The notes below the pieces were generated by a model. That model was not told the origin of the DNA. It made no database searches and saw nothing but the letters and a program-made list of their open reading frames with translations. 46,216 nucleotides of DNA from Promethearchaeota archaeon (GTDB lineage: Archaea; Asgardarchaeota; Lokiarchaeia; Sigyniarchaeales; SOKP01). The first letter of the stretch is position 1; every line of letters starts with the position of its first letter. A program made the translations under genes and the position numbers. Shown one piece after another: positions 1 through 9,192 of the stretch. The DNA is taken from NCBI GenBank assembly GCA_019058015.1, contig JAHLWH010000174.1, positions 1 to 46,216 of the forward strand, given 5' to 3'.

Positions 1-232
1 ATCCAGCTCCTTTAACAAAATCTTCCCACATGAATTGAAAACGTTCTTGCCCCCCCATATCCCATATGGTTATTTTTTCACCATTATTTAATTTTACTTG
101 CTCAATAGCAACTCCAATTGTTTGATCACGACGTTCCGAAATTTCCTTACATTGCATTAAAGAAAGAATAGTGGATTTGCCTACGCCACCTTTTCCTATG
201 AACACAACTTTCTGTTTGATATTACCAACCAT
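1..232 (-). CDS. Small GTPase, Arf/Rab-like, N-terminal part (runs off the window)
   Basis: This is a Ras-superfamily GTP-binding switch protein; only the first 77 residues lie in the window. The G1/P-loop GKGGVGKS spans residues 13-20, a Thr at residue 38 fits switch I (G2), and WDMGGQERF (residues 57-65) is the G3 motif with Gln62 as the expected catalytic glutamine. The double Gly in DMGGQ is Arf/Gtr-like, whereas Rab proteins usually have DTAGQ. The start is the ATG at 232, which places the P-loop at the normal distance from the N-terminus. There is no myristoylation Gly at position 2 (it is Val). Such GTPases are greatly expanded in Asgard archaea, and the target of this one cannot be told. 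It is divergently arranged with the gene at 551. Confidence 0.9.
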   Translation of the reverse strand, partial: MVGNIKQKVVFIGKGGVGKSTILSLMQCKEISERRDQTIGVAIEQVKLNNGEKITIWDMGGQERFQFMWEDFVKGAG

Positions 233-304
233 TATTACTATATTAAAATTTTTTAAAAGGATGAATATCAATTCCCATAAAAATTTCAAAAAATAAAGTA
301 TCAT

Positions 305-364
305 ACAGATGTTATTAAACCATAATTTTAAATTTGAAATTACACAAAATGGTGAAACATCTGT
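305..364. repeat. 9-bp inverted repeat, 42-bp spacer
   Basis: ACAGATGTT at 305-313 is mirrored by AACATCTGT at 356-364. It lies between divergent genes and could be an operator or chance in AT-rich DNA. The GC-containing arms make chance somewhat less likely. Confidence 0.4.
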
Positions 365-435
365 TTTAATTTAAGGATTAGTAGAAAAAATGAGGGGTCG
401 GAATTTCTAAGTATTTTTTTTGTGTAAAAAAAAAG

Positions 436-445
436 TTTATATATT
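436..445 (+). promoter_or_regulatory. TATA-like element upstream of the gene at 551
   Basis: TTTATATATT lies about 105 bases before the ATG at 551. This would give a leader of roughly 80 bases, long for an archaeal mRNA, so the assignment is tentative. Confidence 0.35.
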
Positions 446-540
446 TAACAATTTAACTTATTTTTATCCAATAAATAGTCCTAATTTCTAACTATAAATA
501 AGCATTAATAAAAAATTAAAGATTTTATCTGAAAATTTGA

Positions 541-546
541 AGGTGA
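541..546 (+). promoter_or_regulatory. Shine-Dalgarno AGGTGA for the gene at 551
   Basis: AGGTGA sits four bases before the ATG at 551 and fixes the start of this envelope protein. Confidence 0.6.
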
Positions 547-550
547 AATT

Positions 551-1150
551 ATGTCTGGAAAATCAGTTGTAGGAAGTATTATCGCTTCTGTTATAATTAT
601 GAGCGCACTCACCTATTTTGCTTTGCCCTTTCTATTTCCAGTACTTAGAGCGGAGAATCTAGCTTATCAAGAAGATTTAGTTTCTGAAGAAGGTATATTA
701 CTTCAATCTAAATATGGAGAATGGAATTCTGAAGCCGTACTCTATGATTCTAACATTTCTTCATATGAAAAGATCCCGGATACCGAATTACAAATTACCA
801 TTCAAGTAAATTCCTCACTTAATATGGTTTTTTCCGGTATGGGTTTGATATATCTTGATTCTAGTTTCAGCGGAGCAATTGCATATAAAATTGCTCTAGT
901 GGTAGAGGGAGTCGATAATCGGACTTTAATGGTTAATTACTACGATGGAAATCCAACTTCAGGGTATCATTGGTTGACATATAACTTATACATGAATTTT
1001 ATGACTAATCCTTTACCAGCAGGAACTTATAGCATCTCAATGTTCTGGACTTCTTGCCAGAATCCATCAGGTGACAATCATTTAATCTTAGCCAATTCTT
1101 ATAATAATTATACGCGAACATTATTGGTACAAGAAATAAAAACATTGTAA
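551..1150 (+). CDS. Membrane-anchored extracellular protein, unknown function
   Basis: The 199-residue protein has one N-terminal hydrophobic segment (about residues 7-30, followed by FPVLRAEN), which acts as a signal peptide or signal anchor. The remainder is a beta-rich exported domain rich in Asn, Tyr and Ser, with N-glycosylation-type sequons such as NSS and NYT. I do not recognise a family. The pattern of strands ending in an AGTYSISMFW-type motif resembles immunoglobulin-like or carbohydrate-binding beta-sandwich domains of archaeal surface proteins, but this is only an impression. The start is supported by AGGTGA four bases upstream. A 14-base T run right after the stop suggests termination there, so it is probably monocistronic. 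Confidence 0.75.
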   Translation: MSGKSVVGSIIASVIIMSALTYFALPFLFPVLRAENLAYQEDLVSEEGILLQSKYGEWNSEAVLYDSNISSYEKIPDTELQITIQVNSSLNMVFSGMGLIYLDSSFSGAIAYKIALVVEGVDNRTLMVNYYDGNPTSGYHWLTYNLYMNFMTNPLPAGTYSISMFWTSCQNPSGDNHLILANSYNNYTRTLLVQEIKTL

Positions 1151-1159
1151 AATTATTAA

Positions 1160-1173
1160 TTTTTTTTTTTTTT
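1160..1173 (+). terminator. Poly-T transcription terminator
   Basis: An uninterrupted run of 14 T residues begins 10 bases after the stop of the upstream gene. Archaeal RNA polymerase terminates at such T runs without needing a hairpin. Confidence 0.6.
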
Positions 1174-1261
1174 AATTGTAATAAATTCAGAAAAAATCAA
1201 GGAGATATAATTTAATGTTTTAATAGTATCTTTTATATCTATAATTTATAGGTCTGGAAAA

Positions 1262-2053
1262 ATGGAGAAACATAAAGAACTTTATTCAATTAATGAAATA
1301 GATGGAGTAACTTCTATCAGTAGCCCCCATAAAAAAGAATTAAAGGAAATTGGGGAGAGAAAAGCTAAAAACTTCAGAACACTCACCGAAGAACAACTTA
1401 AAAATGTGACAAAAAATATTATCGGGGGCACACTTGAAAACATAGGGTTGAATGAAGACTGGACATTAACTAAAGTTTTCTTTCCTTATGTCAAAATTCA
1501 CACAATCTATTTTTATTATGGAGATGAGTTTGGGTCAGATGAAATAGATCAATTAAAATTTCTCTTTTCAGGTGAGCGTGTAAGGTGGATTTCCGGGGAA
1601 GACCTCGCAAATTTTATAGATATTATGATGAATTACGCCGAAAGAATAATTATAAATAAAGAACCATTTAAACCCGGTAAAGAAAATCAATCTGAAATGT
1701 TAAAAAATGCCATTGAGGAAAGAAGCCCCTCGTTCTATTTTATAATTAATGAAGATATTCCAAATATCGCAGAATTTATTGGCGGGACGTTTGTTAAAAA
1801 TAAAGACTACTGGGAGTTAAATAAAGAAATCTTTCCTGAAATAACAATTAGAATAAAATATACTGAAAATCATGAATTAATGCCCCTTATTTTTGGAGAA
1901 AAATCTAATATGCTCGAAAATTACGAGAAAGATATTCTAAAAATCTTAACAATTAATCATATCTTGCGATATATCACTATAAAATATGACGAGAGAGACC
2001 TCCCCGAAATCTGTAAAAAAATGTTCGCGTCAGGTTATCTAAAAAAGAGATAA
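1262..2053 (+). CDS. Conserved-looking soluble protein with two internal repeats, unknown function
   Basis: The 263-residue protein has no signal peptide or membrane segment, so it is probably cytoplasmic. It appears to be an internal duplication: both halves contain an IGGT motif followed about 10 residues later by W-x-L-x-K-x-x-F-P (first copy IGGTLEN then WTLTKVFFP; second copy IGGTFVK then WELNKEIFP). Each half ends in a helical segment. The architecture recalls DUF3786-type ligand-sensing proteins, but I cannot confirm that family. The final 20 or so residues, containing ERDLPEICKKMF, are repeated in a decayed copy at 3652-3726, so the gene was once duplicated locally. No clear ribosome binding site precedes the ATG. 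Confidence 0.7.
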   Translation: MEKHKELYSINEIDGVTSISSPHKKELKEIGERKAKNFRTLTEEQLKNVTKNIIGGTLENIGLNEDWTLTKVFFPYVKIHTIYFYYGDEFGSDEIDQLKFLFSGERVRWISGEDLANFIDIMMNYAERIIINKEPFKPGKENQSEMLKNAIEERSPSFYFIINEDIPNIAEFIGGTFVKNKDYWELNKEIFPEITIRIKYTENHELMPLIFGEKSNMLENYEKDILKILTINHILRYITIKYDERDLPEICKKMFASGYLKKR

Positions 2054-2164
2054 CATAAAAATCTTCTTTTTATTAAGACAATAAATTAAAAGAAGATAGA
2101 AAAAAATAATATAAATGAAAATAAAAGAATAAATGGAAATCTCTTAATTAAAAGATTTGAAATA

Positions 2165-3253
2165 ATGAATAAAAAAAATTTGAAAATTTTTATTTTACTT
2201 TTTACCTCTCTTATATCTATCTTATTTCCTCCTATTCTGAGCTGCAAAAATCCTGATAACAAGAACGGAGATGTATTGAGTTGCCTAGAAATAAATAAAA
2301 TACCAAAAAAATCAGAATTTTTGAATCTTACTGGAATCACAATACTTATCGATGATGATGACCCAAATTTTAATTGGACTAAAGTAGTTGCTGAAAATAA
2401 TTGGTGTAGTGGTGCTGGTACTTGGAACAACCCCTATGTCATCGAGAATATAACAATAAATAGCGTAAATTATAGTAGCTGTATTGAGATTAGAAATTCT
2501 GATGCATATTTTATTATTAAAAATTGTGAGGTTTTCAATTCAGGATCATATACTAACATCTATGAAGCAGGGATCAAAATTAACAATACAGATAATGGAA
2601 AATTAATTAATAACAATTGTTCTTTTAATCAAAATGGGATATTTTTAGAAAAAAGCCAAAATATTACAATTTCTGGAAATTTCATAAACAACAACGATAA
2701 AGGGATTTATTTAAGATATAGTAAATACAATAATATCAGTTGCAATAATATAGTTGATAATACTGGGGGGATATGCCTTTTTTTCTACAGTGATGACAAC
2801 TCCATCTTAAAAAATTCTATAAATAATAATTATGCAGGGATCGAATTTCATTCAATTAATGATAATAACGTATCGGAAAATACCATACAAGATAATACAA
2901 ATGGTATAGTATTTATTCGAAGTAATGATAACACAATCTCAGGAAATATAATAAATAATAACCGAAAAGGAATTGAATTTTGGAGCTGCGCTCATAATAA
3001 TATATCAGGAAACACCGTAAGGTTCAATTATTATGCTGTTAATTTAATAAATTCCCATATTAATTATATAATCGGAAATATATTAACTGATAATTATTTA
3101 TTTTGTATTTGTGAAAATGATGAATGCCGGTATAATAAATTTGAAAATAATTTCTGTTTTTCTTATACATATTTAATATTAATTATAATAATTATCATGG
3201 ATGTACTTGTAATAATTTTTGTAATTTTATTTTTTAAACGACCTAAACTTTAA
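2165..3253 (+). CDS. Parallel beta-helix (NosD/PbH1-like) surface protein with C-terminal anchor
   Basis: The 362-residue protein starts with a signal peptide (residues 1-26, ending near ILSC). A motif GTWNNPYVIENITI near residue 80 is the usual lead-in to NosD-type right-handed beta-helices. Then come about eight coils of 22-24 residues with the pattern N-x-I-x-x-N-x-I/G-I, for example NISGNTV and TISGNII. A C-terminal membrane segment (about residues 333-357) ends in FKRPKL, so the helix is displayed outside the cell. Family members are carbohydrate-binding or carbohydrate-modifying, or structural; no catalytic residues can be assigned. Cys residues recur through the coils and could form disulphides or bind metal. 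Confidence 0.8.
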   Translation: MNKKNLKIFILLFTSLISILFPPILSCKNPDNKNGDVLSCLEINKIPKKSEFLNLTGITILIDDDDPNFNWTKVVAENNWCSGAGTWNNPYVIENITINSVNYSSCIEIRNSDAYFIIKNCEVFNSGSYTNIYEAGIKINNTDNGKLINNNCSFNQNGIFLEKSQNITISGNFINNNDKGIYLRYSKYNNISCNNIVDNTGGICLFFYSDDNSILKNSINNNYAGIEFHSINDNNVSENTIQDNTNGIVFIRSNDNTISGNIINNNRKGIEFWSCAHNNISGNTVRFNYYAVNLINSHINYIIGNILTDNYLFCICENDECRYNKFENNFCFSYTYLILIIIIIMDVLVIIFVILFFKRPKL

Positions 3254-3314
3254 ATAGAAAATAATTCGATAATTCCTATAAACGAATATAGTAAATTAGA
3301 GAAATTATCAAAAA

Positions 3315-3632
3315 GTGATTAGGTTTATGAGCAAATCAAAAATTGTCAGTAAAAATAACAGTAATGAAATCAGATGGTTCGGATTTAAACTAACTGACAC
3401 TCAAACGCTAATTTTTTTTACAGTTAGTCTAATAGGAGTAATTATCCTTTCATTCTTTCTGATTTTTACTGTGTTTTCAATTATTACATTTATAATGTTT
3501 CCACCTTCTTATCCTGGCCAAGAAGAAATTTACATTCAATGGTTAATATTAAACATCCCAGTTAACGGTCTCTTCATCGTTTTCTTAATTATTTGTGCCT
3601 ATACCATAAAAAAATGTAGGGAAAAAAGATAA
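3315..3632 (+). CDS. Small membrane protein with two transmembrane segments
   Basis: The roughly 100-residue protein has two predicted membrane helices (about residues 30-58 and 75-97) and a basic C-terminus (KKCREKR). The longest frame starts at GTG 3315; ATG 3327 is an equally good start and gives MSKSKIVSK. No family is recognised. It follows the beta-helix gene by about 60 bases on the same strand and may be co-transcribed with it. Confidence 0.6.
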   Translation: MIRFMSKSKIVSKNNSNEIRWFGFKLTDTQTLIFFTVSLIGVIILSFFLIFTVFSIITFIMFPPSYPGQEEIYIQWLILNIPVNGLFIVFLIICAYTIKKCREKR

Positions 3633-3651
3633 AATTGAGCCTGATATTTAA

Positions 3652-3726
3652 TTAGTAAAAAATGGTGAGAGAGACCTCTCTAAAATCTGCAAAAAGATAT
3701 TCGTACATTTTTATTTGGAAAAATAA
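3652..3726 (+). pseudogene. Decayed copy of the C-terminus of the protein at 1262-2053
   Basis: Translation gives LVKNGERDLSKICKKIF and ends at TAA 3724. It aligns without gaps to the last residues of the 263-residue protein (IKYDERDLPEICKKMF). A stop codon at 3649 closes the frame immediately upstream, so only about 24 codons remain. The stop codon lies at nearly the same distance from the shared motif in both copies. Confidence 0.6.
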
Positions 3727-3796
3727 TTCAGAAAAGAGTACATACTATTTTAAGATTATTTTATTATTTATCTCCAATTAGTTAAAATTTTAGGAT

Positions 3797-6406
3797 TTAT
3801 CTCACTTTTCTTTTGAATTGCCAATACAAAATAGTTAACACTACTAATAGAGACGATGTAATAATAATCCCTATAATTCCAGGAAGAATTACAAAAGGAT
3901 CTTCGCATCCGGGAATAACATAATCAAAATCATTCAATCGATAAGTGAAAAACTCTTTACCTCTATAACTCCAAGAAAAAACATCTAATACTCCATATGG
4001 AGTATATGTATATGACATTTCTGAAATGTTTCCCTCAATTAGATATGATATTTTGTAGCCATTATTAAGACTAGTAAAATTTATGCCGTAACTTTGTTCT
4101 GAATCAATTGCATCTTTTAATGTTAAAATATAATTAGTCCAATTAATGTTATTTCTGACAATAAAACTAAAAAAAGAGTATTGTATAATATCGGAAGTAT
4201 AATTTTCATAAATATATAATAAATTAGAGTATAGAGGCATAATATACGGTGAAAAAGAAAATGTTTCAGTCCATTCTCCATCAGTTATCATCTTATAAAT
4301 TTTTGTAAAAACAGTAACTCTTTTAAGAACCGGATCCCCTCCATCTATAAATTTTATTTCTATTTTTATTCTTTTCAAATCAAATGAATCTTCATAATAG
4401 AAATTAGAAGGTGGATCATTATTTGGGCAAAAAAAAACCCCGTATTCATAAACATCACTTACATTAATTCCCACATATGGTGGTTTTGGACCATCAAAAA
4501 AATTAACCATCTTAAAAATTGTAGCCATTTCCGAGATAGGGTCATAATAAGGATTAATATTAAATTCTATATACTTTAAAATACCTTTTGCGTTATAAGT
4601 TGCCGTACCGTATAAATACAAATTTCCAATATTTAAATTAATATCGATCATAGTAGAATTATCAAAAGGGTTGAAAAGAATATTATTATAGAAACTCGTG
4701 TTTAAATAAGCAAATCTCAAATAAAACTCAGAAGGACTTGGAACAAATAATGGAAAAATGTTTACTAAGTTATGTATATGATTATAATTAAAGGGATTTA
4801 CTCGATATAACAATGAATCTTCCCTGTTTGATGTTGAACTGAAATTATTCTCAATCCCAATCCAATCCCATATTGAATATTTTATATTCCAATACGTTGA
4901 ATTTTCAATAATAGAAGTTATTTTGATTTTTGTTTTGCTAAATTCTATAGGATCTGATGAAAATCCAAAATTTTGTTCCCATTTCGCTCCAAAAAATGTT
5001 TCCATTAAAGTGTCATTAATATCAGATAATACCCAAGAATATTCATTATTTAATTCAACTCCTAAAGTATAATCTGTTAAAAAATTTGAAGAAAATATTT
5101 CCATTTCAAAAATTATAATATTTTCAGAACTAGTGTAATTATGAATTTTAAAATGTAATTTCCTTAAAAATCCATCTAAATTATATATAGCACATCCTTG
5201 TATACCGAGTCGATCTCCAGTTATAATCTTATAATCATCATAATTTAAATGAGTGAAATTATCATCACTATCTAGATAAATCCAAGAGTAATGACTTGAA
5301 AGTCTAGCAAATTTCAAATATTTATATGTTGGAATTGGAAGAAATAATGGAAAAATATTTGGTAAATAATGATCATTTGGATACTCTCGAGGATCTAGTC
5401 GATATATAATTGAATCATTACCATTGGATATCGAACTGTGATCCTCTAAAATATGAACCCAATCCCACATAGTAAAATTAATTTCCCAATGAGTAGAGTT
5501 CTTATCTATTGAACTTATATTTATTTTAGTTTTATGATATCTCATTGGATTTGATAATAATCCATACGATTGTTCCCAATCTGTTCCAAAGATGGTTTCC
5601 ATTTTTGCATTATTTAAATTAACGATAACCCAAGAATATTCATAATTAACACTAAAATTTAATGAAAAACTTACCTCCACCATTTCATCAAACGTAAATT
5701 CAATTGTTTTTGATGAGAGTGGTAAAGGAAGGTCATAAAAATTATAATTCGTGAGGTCACCGTGGTCTAATCCAATAATATGGTACAGAAATCCCACATT
5801 ATTTACATTTTTATATTGAAATTTTATATTACCAGTCTCATAAAATATTACCTCAAAGTCACCAATAAATTCTTCGCTATAAAATTGAACCATATTATAA
5901 TATTCTATTACTAAATATCTATTAGGAGCGGTCCCAAGAAATTGGTAATATATATATCCTCGCGCACTAGGATCTAAGTCTGTACATAATAATGCAACGC
6001 AATCGTAATTTTCTAAATTAGTTTCAGGAATTTTATAAATCTTATAACTAGTATCTCCTAAATTTGTGAAACTCATCCAACCATTAGTACTAACGAATAT
6101 TTTATCATATTCCGTTCCGTAAAAAGTAAAATTCCATCCTCCAATAAAGGAAATTTCCTCATAATCATCATTTGAGTTTGAAATTTCCAAATGCATACCT
6201 GTTTTACTGATTTCTACCCAAGAATAAGGAGTATCAATATTCATGATGTACCCTCCCCCACTTTCCGTTGAAATCTCTATATCCTTAATGTTAATATTTT
6301 TTAAAAATTCAGGTGTAGATATTATTATATTGCTTGTTTTTGTTGGAATAATAACTAAGGAAATAATAAAGGAAATTAATAGTACCCAGAGTCTTATCTT
6401 TTTCAT
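3797..6406 (-). CDS. Large surface protein with nidogen-like domain and two internal repeats
   Basis: The protein is about 869 residues, exported and anchored. It begins MKKIRLWVLLISF, a typical signal peptide, from ATG 6406; a frame starting at TTG 6436 adds ten residues and is less likely. The N-terminal third has the pattern FTFYGTEYDKIFVSTNGWMS, followed by acidic ALLCTDLDP and FEVIFYETGNIKFQY. This is the signature of nidogen (NIDO)-like extracellular domains common in Asgard surface proteins. Next come two homologous units of about 185 residues, each opening with EYSWV, then METxFGxxWEQ and PLFxPxP. A third, more diverged part follows, then a membrane helix and a basic tail (WQFKRKVR). 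A role in the cell envelope or adhesion is inferred. Confidence 0.8.
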   Translation of the reverse strand: MKKIRLWVLLISFIISLVIIPTKTSNIIISTPEFLKNINIKDIEISTESGGGYIMNIDTPYSWVEISKTGMHLEISNSNDDYEEISFIGGWNFTFYGTEYDKIFVSTNGWMSFTNLGDTSYKIYKIPETNLENYDCVALLCTDLDPSARGYIYYQFLGTAPNRYLVIEYYNMVQFYSEEFIGDFEVIFYETGNIKFQYKNVNNVGFLYHIIGLDHGDLTNYNFYDLPLPLSSKTIEFTFDEMVEVSFSLNFSVNYEYSWVIVNLNNAKMETIFGTDWEQSYGLLSNPMRYHKTKINISSIDKNSTHWEINFTMWDWVHILEDHSSISNGNDSIIYRLDPREYPNDHYLPNIFPLFLPIPTYKYLKFARLSSHYSWIYLDSDDNFTHLNYDDYKIITGDRLGIQGCAIYNLDGFLRKLHFKIHNYTSSENIIIFEMEIFSSNFLTDYTLGVELNNEYSWVLSDINDTLMETFFGAKWEQNFGFSSDPIEFSKTKIKITSIIENSTYWNIKYSIWDWIGIENNFSSTSNREDSLLYRVNPFNYNHIHNLVNIFPLFVPSPSEFYLRFAYLNTSFYNNILFNPFDNSTMIDINLNIGNLYLYGTATYNAKGILKYIEFNINPYYDPISEMATIFKMVNFFDGPKPPYVGINVSDVYEYGVFFCPNNDPPSNFYYEDSFDLKRIKIEIKFIDGGDPVLKRVTVFTKIYKMITDGEWTETFSFSPYIMPLYSNLLYIYENYTSDIIQYSFFSFIVRNNINWTNYILTLKDAIDSEQSYGINFTSLNNGYKISYLIEGNISEMSYTYTPYGVLDVFSWSYRGKEFFTYRLNDFDYVIPGCEDPFVILPGIIGIIITSSLLVVLTILYWQFKRKVR

Positions 6407-6650
6407 TGATTTCAAAAATTTTATATTTATATCCAATGAAAATGTAATACGTAATTATTTAAATATTATGATAAAAAGAATATTTATTAATAAGACATAT
6501 ATGAGTAGATATGTTTGACTGTTTATATCAATTTAAGAAAACAATTATTTCATACAACTGGAAGAAAATACATAAATTGTTTTTTACCGCTCAAAGAATT
6601 TAAATTCAGTTTTTGATTAAATACTCCTTAGAAAGATTGATTCTATAGCT

Positions 6651-7235
6651 ATGAGTCCAATAAAATTTAAAATAAAATCAAAAGACCAACAAGATGCTTC
6701 ATTTAAAAAATTGTTCATAAGTATATTTTTTGTGATCGGTTACACATTTTTAAGCACGCTCTTATTTTTTTTTATATTACAAGCTGTTCTAAATACGATA
6801 ATGCCAGTAGGTATAGCTATCACGGATTCAATGGAACCTTATATCAATAAAGGTGATTTAATATTCATAAAAGGAGTGGACCCTGCTGAAATTCAATGTG
6901 GTACAATACAGGATAAAGATGGAGATGTCATAGTTTTCGATGCAAGAGGATTATGGTATGATGCTCCTAATACACCAGTCGGGCATCGAGTTGTTCAAAA
7001 ATGGTATGGGGAAAACGGTTGGAATTTTCGTACAAAAGGGGACGCAAACCCTAAAATTGACCTAAGTATTATACCAGAAGATCGAATATTTGGTGTCGTA
7101 TGCGGTACAATTCCCTTTATTGGTTGGATATTTATATATCTGACAAATCCAGGTATCTTAATTCTACTTATTATTATTGCAGCTCTTCTCATACTACATT
7201 CCAGAATAGAGATATCTAAATTAGAAATTAAATGA
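6651..7235 (+). CDS. Signal peptidase I, archaeal/ER (Sec11) type
   Basis: This membrane serine protease removes signal peptides from Sec-exported proteins at the outer face of the membrane. The order is: cytoplasmic lysine-rich N-terminus, membrane helix (about 20-46), then box B ITDSMEPYINKGD with nucleophile Ser60. VGHRVV follows with His112, which replaces the bacterial catalytic Lys as in Sec11/archaeal enzymes. TKGDANPKID carries the conserved acids Asp131 and Asp137. A second membrane helix at about 163-183 closes the protein, giving two anchors. The length of 194 residues is normal for the archaeal family. It lies among genes for exported proteins, its natural substrates. Confidence 0.93.
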   Translation: MSPIKFKIKSKDQQDASFKKLFISIFFVIGYTFLSTLLFFFILQAVLNTIMPVGIAITDSMEPYINKGDLIFIKGVDPAEIQCGTIQDKDGDVIVFDARGLWYDAPNTPVGHRVVQKWYGENGWNFRTKGDANPKIDLSIIPEDRIFGVVCGTIPFIGWIFIYLTNPGILILLIIIAALLILHSRIEISKLEIK

Positions 7236-7385
7236 TAATAATTAGTATGTATATATTAATATTATTTAAGCAGTATCATTTCACATTTTAAAATAAATAA
7301 ATATAATCATAGGAATTATAATGTTGTTAAATCCCGATTAATAAATTTTTAACAGTGTGCTATTACTAAGATTACATATATTTAA

Positions 7386-7631
7386 TTATAATTGCTTATC
7401 CTGCCTGAAAGTCTTGATTTTTTTATCAATATGTTCAAGAAAAAGACAAATTAGACCAAAAATAGTTAGAATTATTCCAGATAATGAATTACTAAAAACA
7501 AGGTTTATATCCACAGGTCTACCAAGAAGTTTTATTCCATATATTATCGAACCAACTCCTAAGATCTGCAAAAATACGCTAAAATACCTTAAGTTTTTAT
7601 AAATTTTTCGTTTATCCACCATATTTACCAT
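7386..7631 (-). CDS. Small membrane protein, two transmembrane segments
   Basis: The 81-residue protein has a short basic N-terminus (VDKRKIYKN), two hydrophobic segments (about residues 16-36 and 46-66) and a basic C-terminal tail (KKIKTFRQDK). The start is ATG 7631 or the in-frame ATG at 7622. No family is recognised. The opposite-strand frame over the same bases lacks this organised membrane topology, so the minus strand is preferred. Confidence 0.5.
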   Translation of the reverse strand: MVNMVDKRKIYKNLRYFSVFLQILGVGSIIYGIKLLGRPVDINLVFSNSLSGIILTIFGLICLFLEHIDKKIKTFRQDKQL

Positions 7632-7850
7632 TTTATATTTTCATTTTCAATTCCTATATCTTTAATCTATACTTCATGTTTTTTTTTTCTATCCATTTTT
7701 ATTTAACAATTATTTATTTTATAATTGAAAGATTACTTTAGTTGATACGTAAAAGAAGAAAAAACATACTAAAAAGAAAATAAAAAGCATTGAAAAATTA
7801 GACACAAAAAAAATATAAAGGAATAAAATAGATTTAAAAAAAATAAATTT

Positions 7851-9155
7851 TTACTCGGGTGTAATCTCCTTTATGATTCCAACCGCTACTGTTCTTCCCA
7901 TATCACGTACAGCGAATCGACCTAGTTCCGGGATCTCTGAGTATTTCTCAACACAGAGTTTCTTCAATGGTTGTAACTCAATAAATGCAACCTCGTTTCT
8001 TTTTATAAATTTTGGGTTATCCTCAATTACTGCTCCAGTTTTTTGGTCAATTTTTTTAACCAGATTAATAAACTTGCAAGCTGTTTGTGAAGTATGAGCG
8101 TGCACAACTGGCGTATAGCCTTGGGCGATGGCTGTAGGGTGCCATATAACCATTAATTGTCCCATAAATTTACCTGTTTTGTTAATAACTGTGGGCGGGT
8201 CCCTGGGATGACCTAAGACATCTCCACGATGGACATCATCCATAGTTATACCTCGAATACTGAATCCAATATTATCACCTGGTTCCGCCTTATCGTAGCC
8301 TTCATGATGCATTTCGATGCTCCGAACCTCCCCTTTGAAGCCTGTGGGCATTATAAGAATTTCTTCTCCAACCTTCATTACACCTGTCTCAACTCTGCCA
8401 ACGGGTACAACGCCTGTACCCTTTATTATATACGCATCTTGAATTGGGAGTCTCAGAGGTTTATCCAATGGCTTATCAGGGACTTTAAATGTGTCCATTG
8501 CTTCGAAAAGTGTTGGTCCATCATACCAAGGTGTTTTATCACTTTTTTCAACGACATTATCACCCATAATTCCACTAACTGGTACAAAATCAATATTTTT
8601 AATGTTAAAGCCAATTCTTTTTAAGAGATTAGAGACTCCATCTTTTACTTCATTGAACCGATCTTCGGAATAGTTAAATGATGCATCATCGGATTTATTA
8701 ACTGCAACAACCAATTGTTTTATACCTAGAGTTTGGGCTAAATATGCGTGTTCTGTAGTTTGTCCATTAGCAGCTATGCCAGTTTCGAATTCTCCTTTTT
8801 TACCGGAAACTACGAGGATTGCTGCGTCTGCTTGAGAGGCACCAGTTATCATATTTTTAACAAAATCCGCATGTCCTGGTGCATCAATTATAGTGAAGTA
8901 AAAGTTATTTGTATTGAATCTTCTGAACGCAAGATCTATTGTAAGACCACGTTCTCGTTCTTCTTTTAGTCTATCAAGTACATAAGCGAATTTCCAGGAT
9001 TCACGGTCGAGTTCTTTCGCAAGTTTTTCAAGTTCCCTTGCTTCGCGGTCTGAGATAGCTCCCGCTAGTATTAGCATGTGTCCCATCATGGTTGACTTGC
9101 CATGGTCGACATGACCGATTATGATCAAGTTTAAGTGTGGTAATTCCTTAGGCAT
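7851..9155 (-). CDS. tuf: Translation elongation factor EF-1A (aEF1A)
   Basis: This GTPase delivers aminoacyl-tRNA to the ribosomal A site. The G motifs are complete: G1 GHVDHGKST (14-22), switch I with RGLTID (69-74), G3 DAPGH (91-95), G4 NKSD (153-156) and G5 near VSG. Domains II and III follow, with IKGTGVVPVGRVETG and the tRNA-contacting C-terminal FAVRDMGRTVAVG. At 434 residues it is standard for archaea. The start ATG 9155 gives MPKELPHLNL. It is more GC-rich and uses more conserved codons than its neighbours, as expected for a highly expressed gene. It stands alone here, away from the ribosomal protein operon partners seen in many other archaea. Confidence 0.97.
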   Translation of the reverse strand: MPKELPHLNLIIIGHVDHGKSTMMGHMLILAGAISDREARELEKLAKELDRESWKFAYVLDRLKEERERGLTIDLAFRRFNTNNFYFTIIDAPGHADFVKNMITGASQADAAILVVSGKKGEFETGIAANGQTTEHAYLAQTLGIKQLVVAVNKSDDASFNYSEDRFNEVKDGVSNLLKRIGFNIKNIDFVPVSGIMGDNVVEKSDKTPWYDGPTLFEAMDTFKVPDKPLDKPLRLPIQDAYIIKGTGVVPVGRVETGVMKVGEEILIMPTGFKGEVRSIEMHHEGYDKAEPGDNIGFSIRGITMDDVHRGDVLGHPRDPPTVINKTGKFMGQLMVIWHPTAIAQGYTPVVHAHTSQTACKFINLVKKIDQKTGAVIEDNPKFIKRNEVAFIELQPLKKLCVEKYSEIPELGRFAVRDMGRTVAVGIIKEITPE

Positions 9156-9192
9156 TTATCATCACTTTTTTGTTATTTTATATAGATTTGAA

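Larger units (their letters stand above)
233..550. other. Divergent intergenic region with promoter-like elements
   Basis: This is non-coding AT-rich DNA between two divergently transcribed genes. It holds a TATA-like element at 436-445 facing the downstream gene and a 9-bp inverted repeat (arms 305-313 and 356-364). I see no open frame with coding character and no RNA gene. Confidence 0.6.

Noticed and set aside
2086-2430. 114-codon minus-strand frame over the beta-helix gene start
   Set aside because: Shadow of the signal peptide and beta-helix codons; its hydrophobic stretch comes from antisense AT-rich sequence.
7357-7602. 81-codon plus-strand frame opposite the small membrane gene
   Set aside because: It has no organised topology, whereas the minus-strand product has two clean membrane helices.
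8229-8624. Long open frame on the plus strand inside EF-1A
   Set aside because: Antisense shadow of the highly conserved EF-1A gene; the translated product has no family features.
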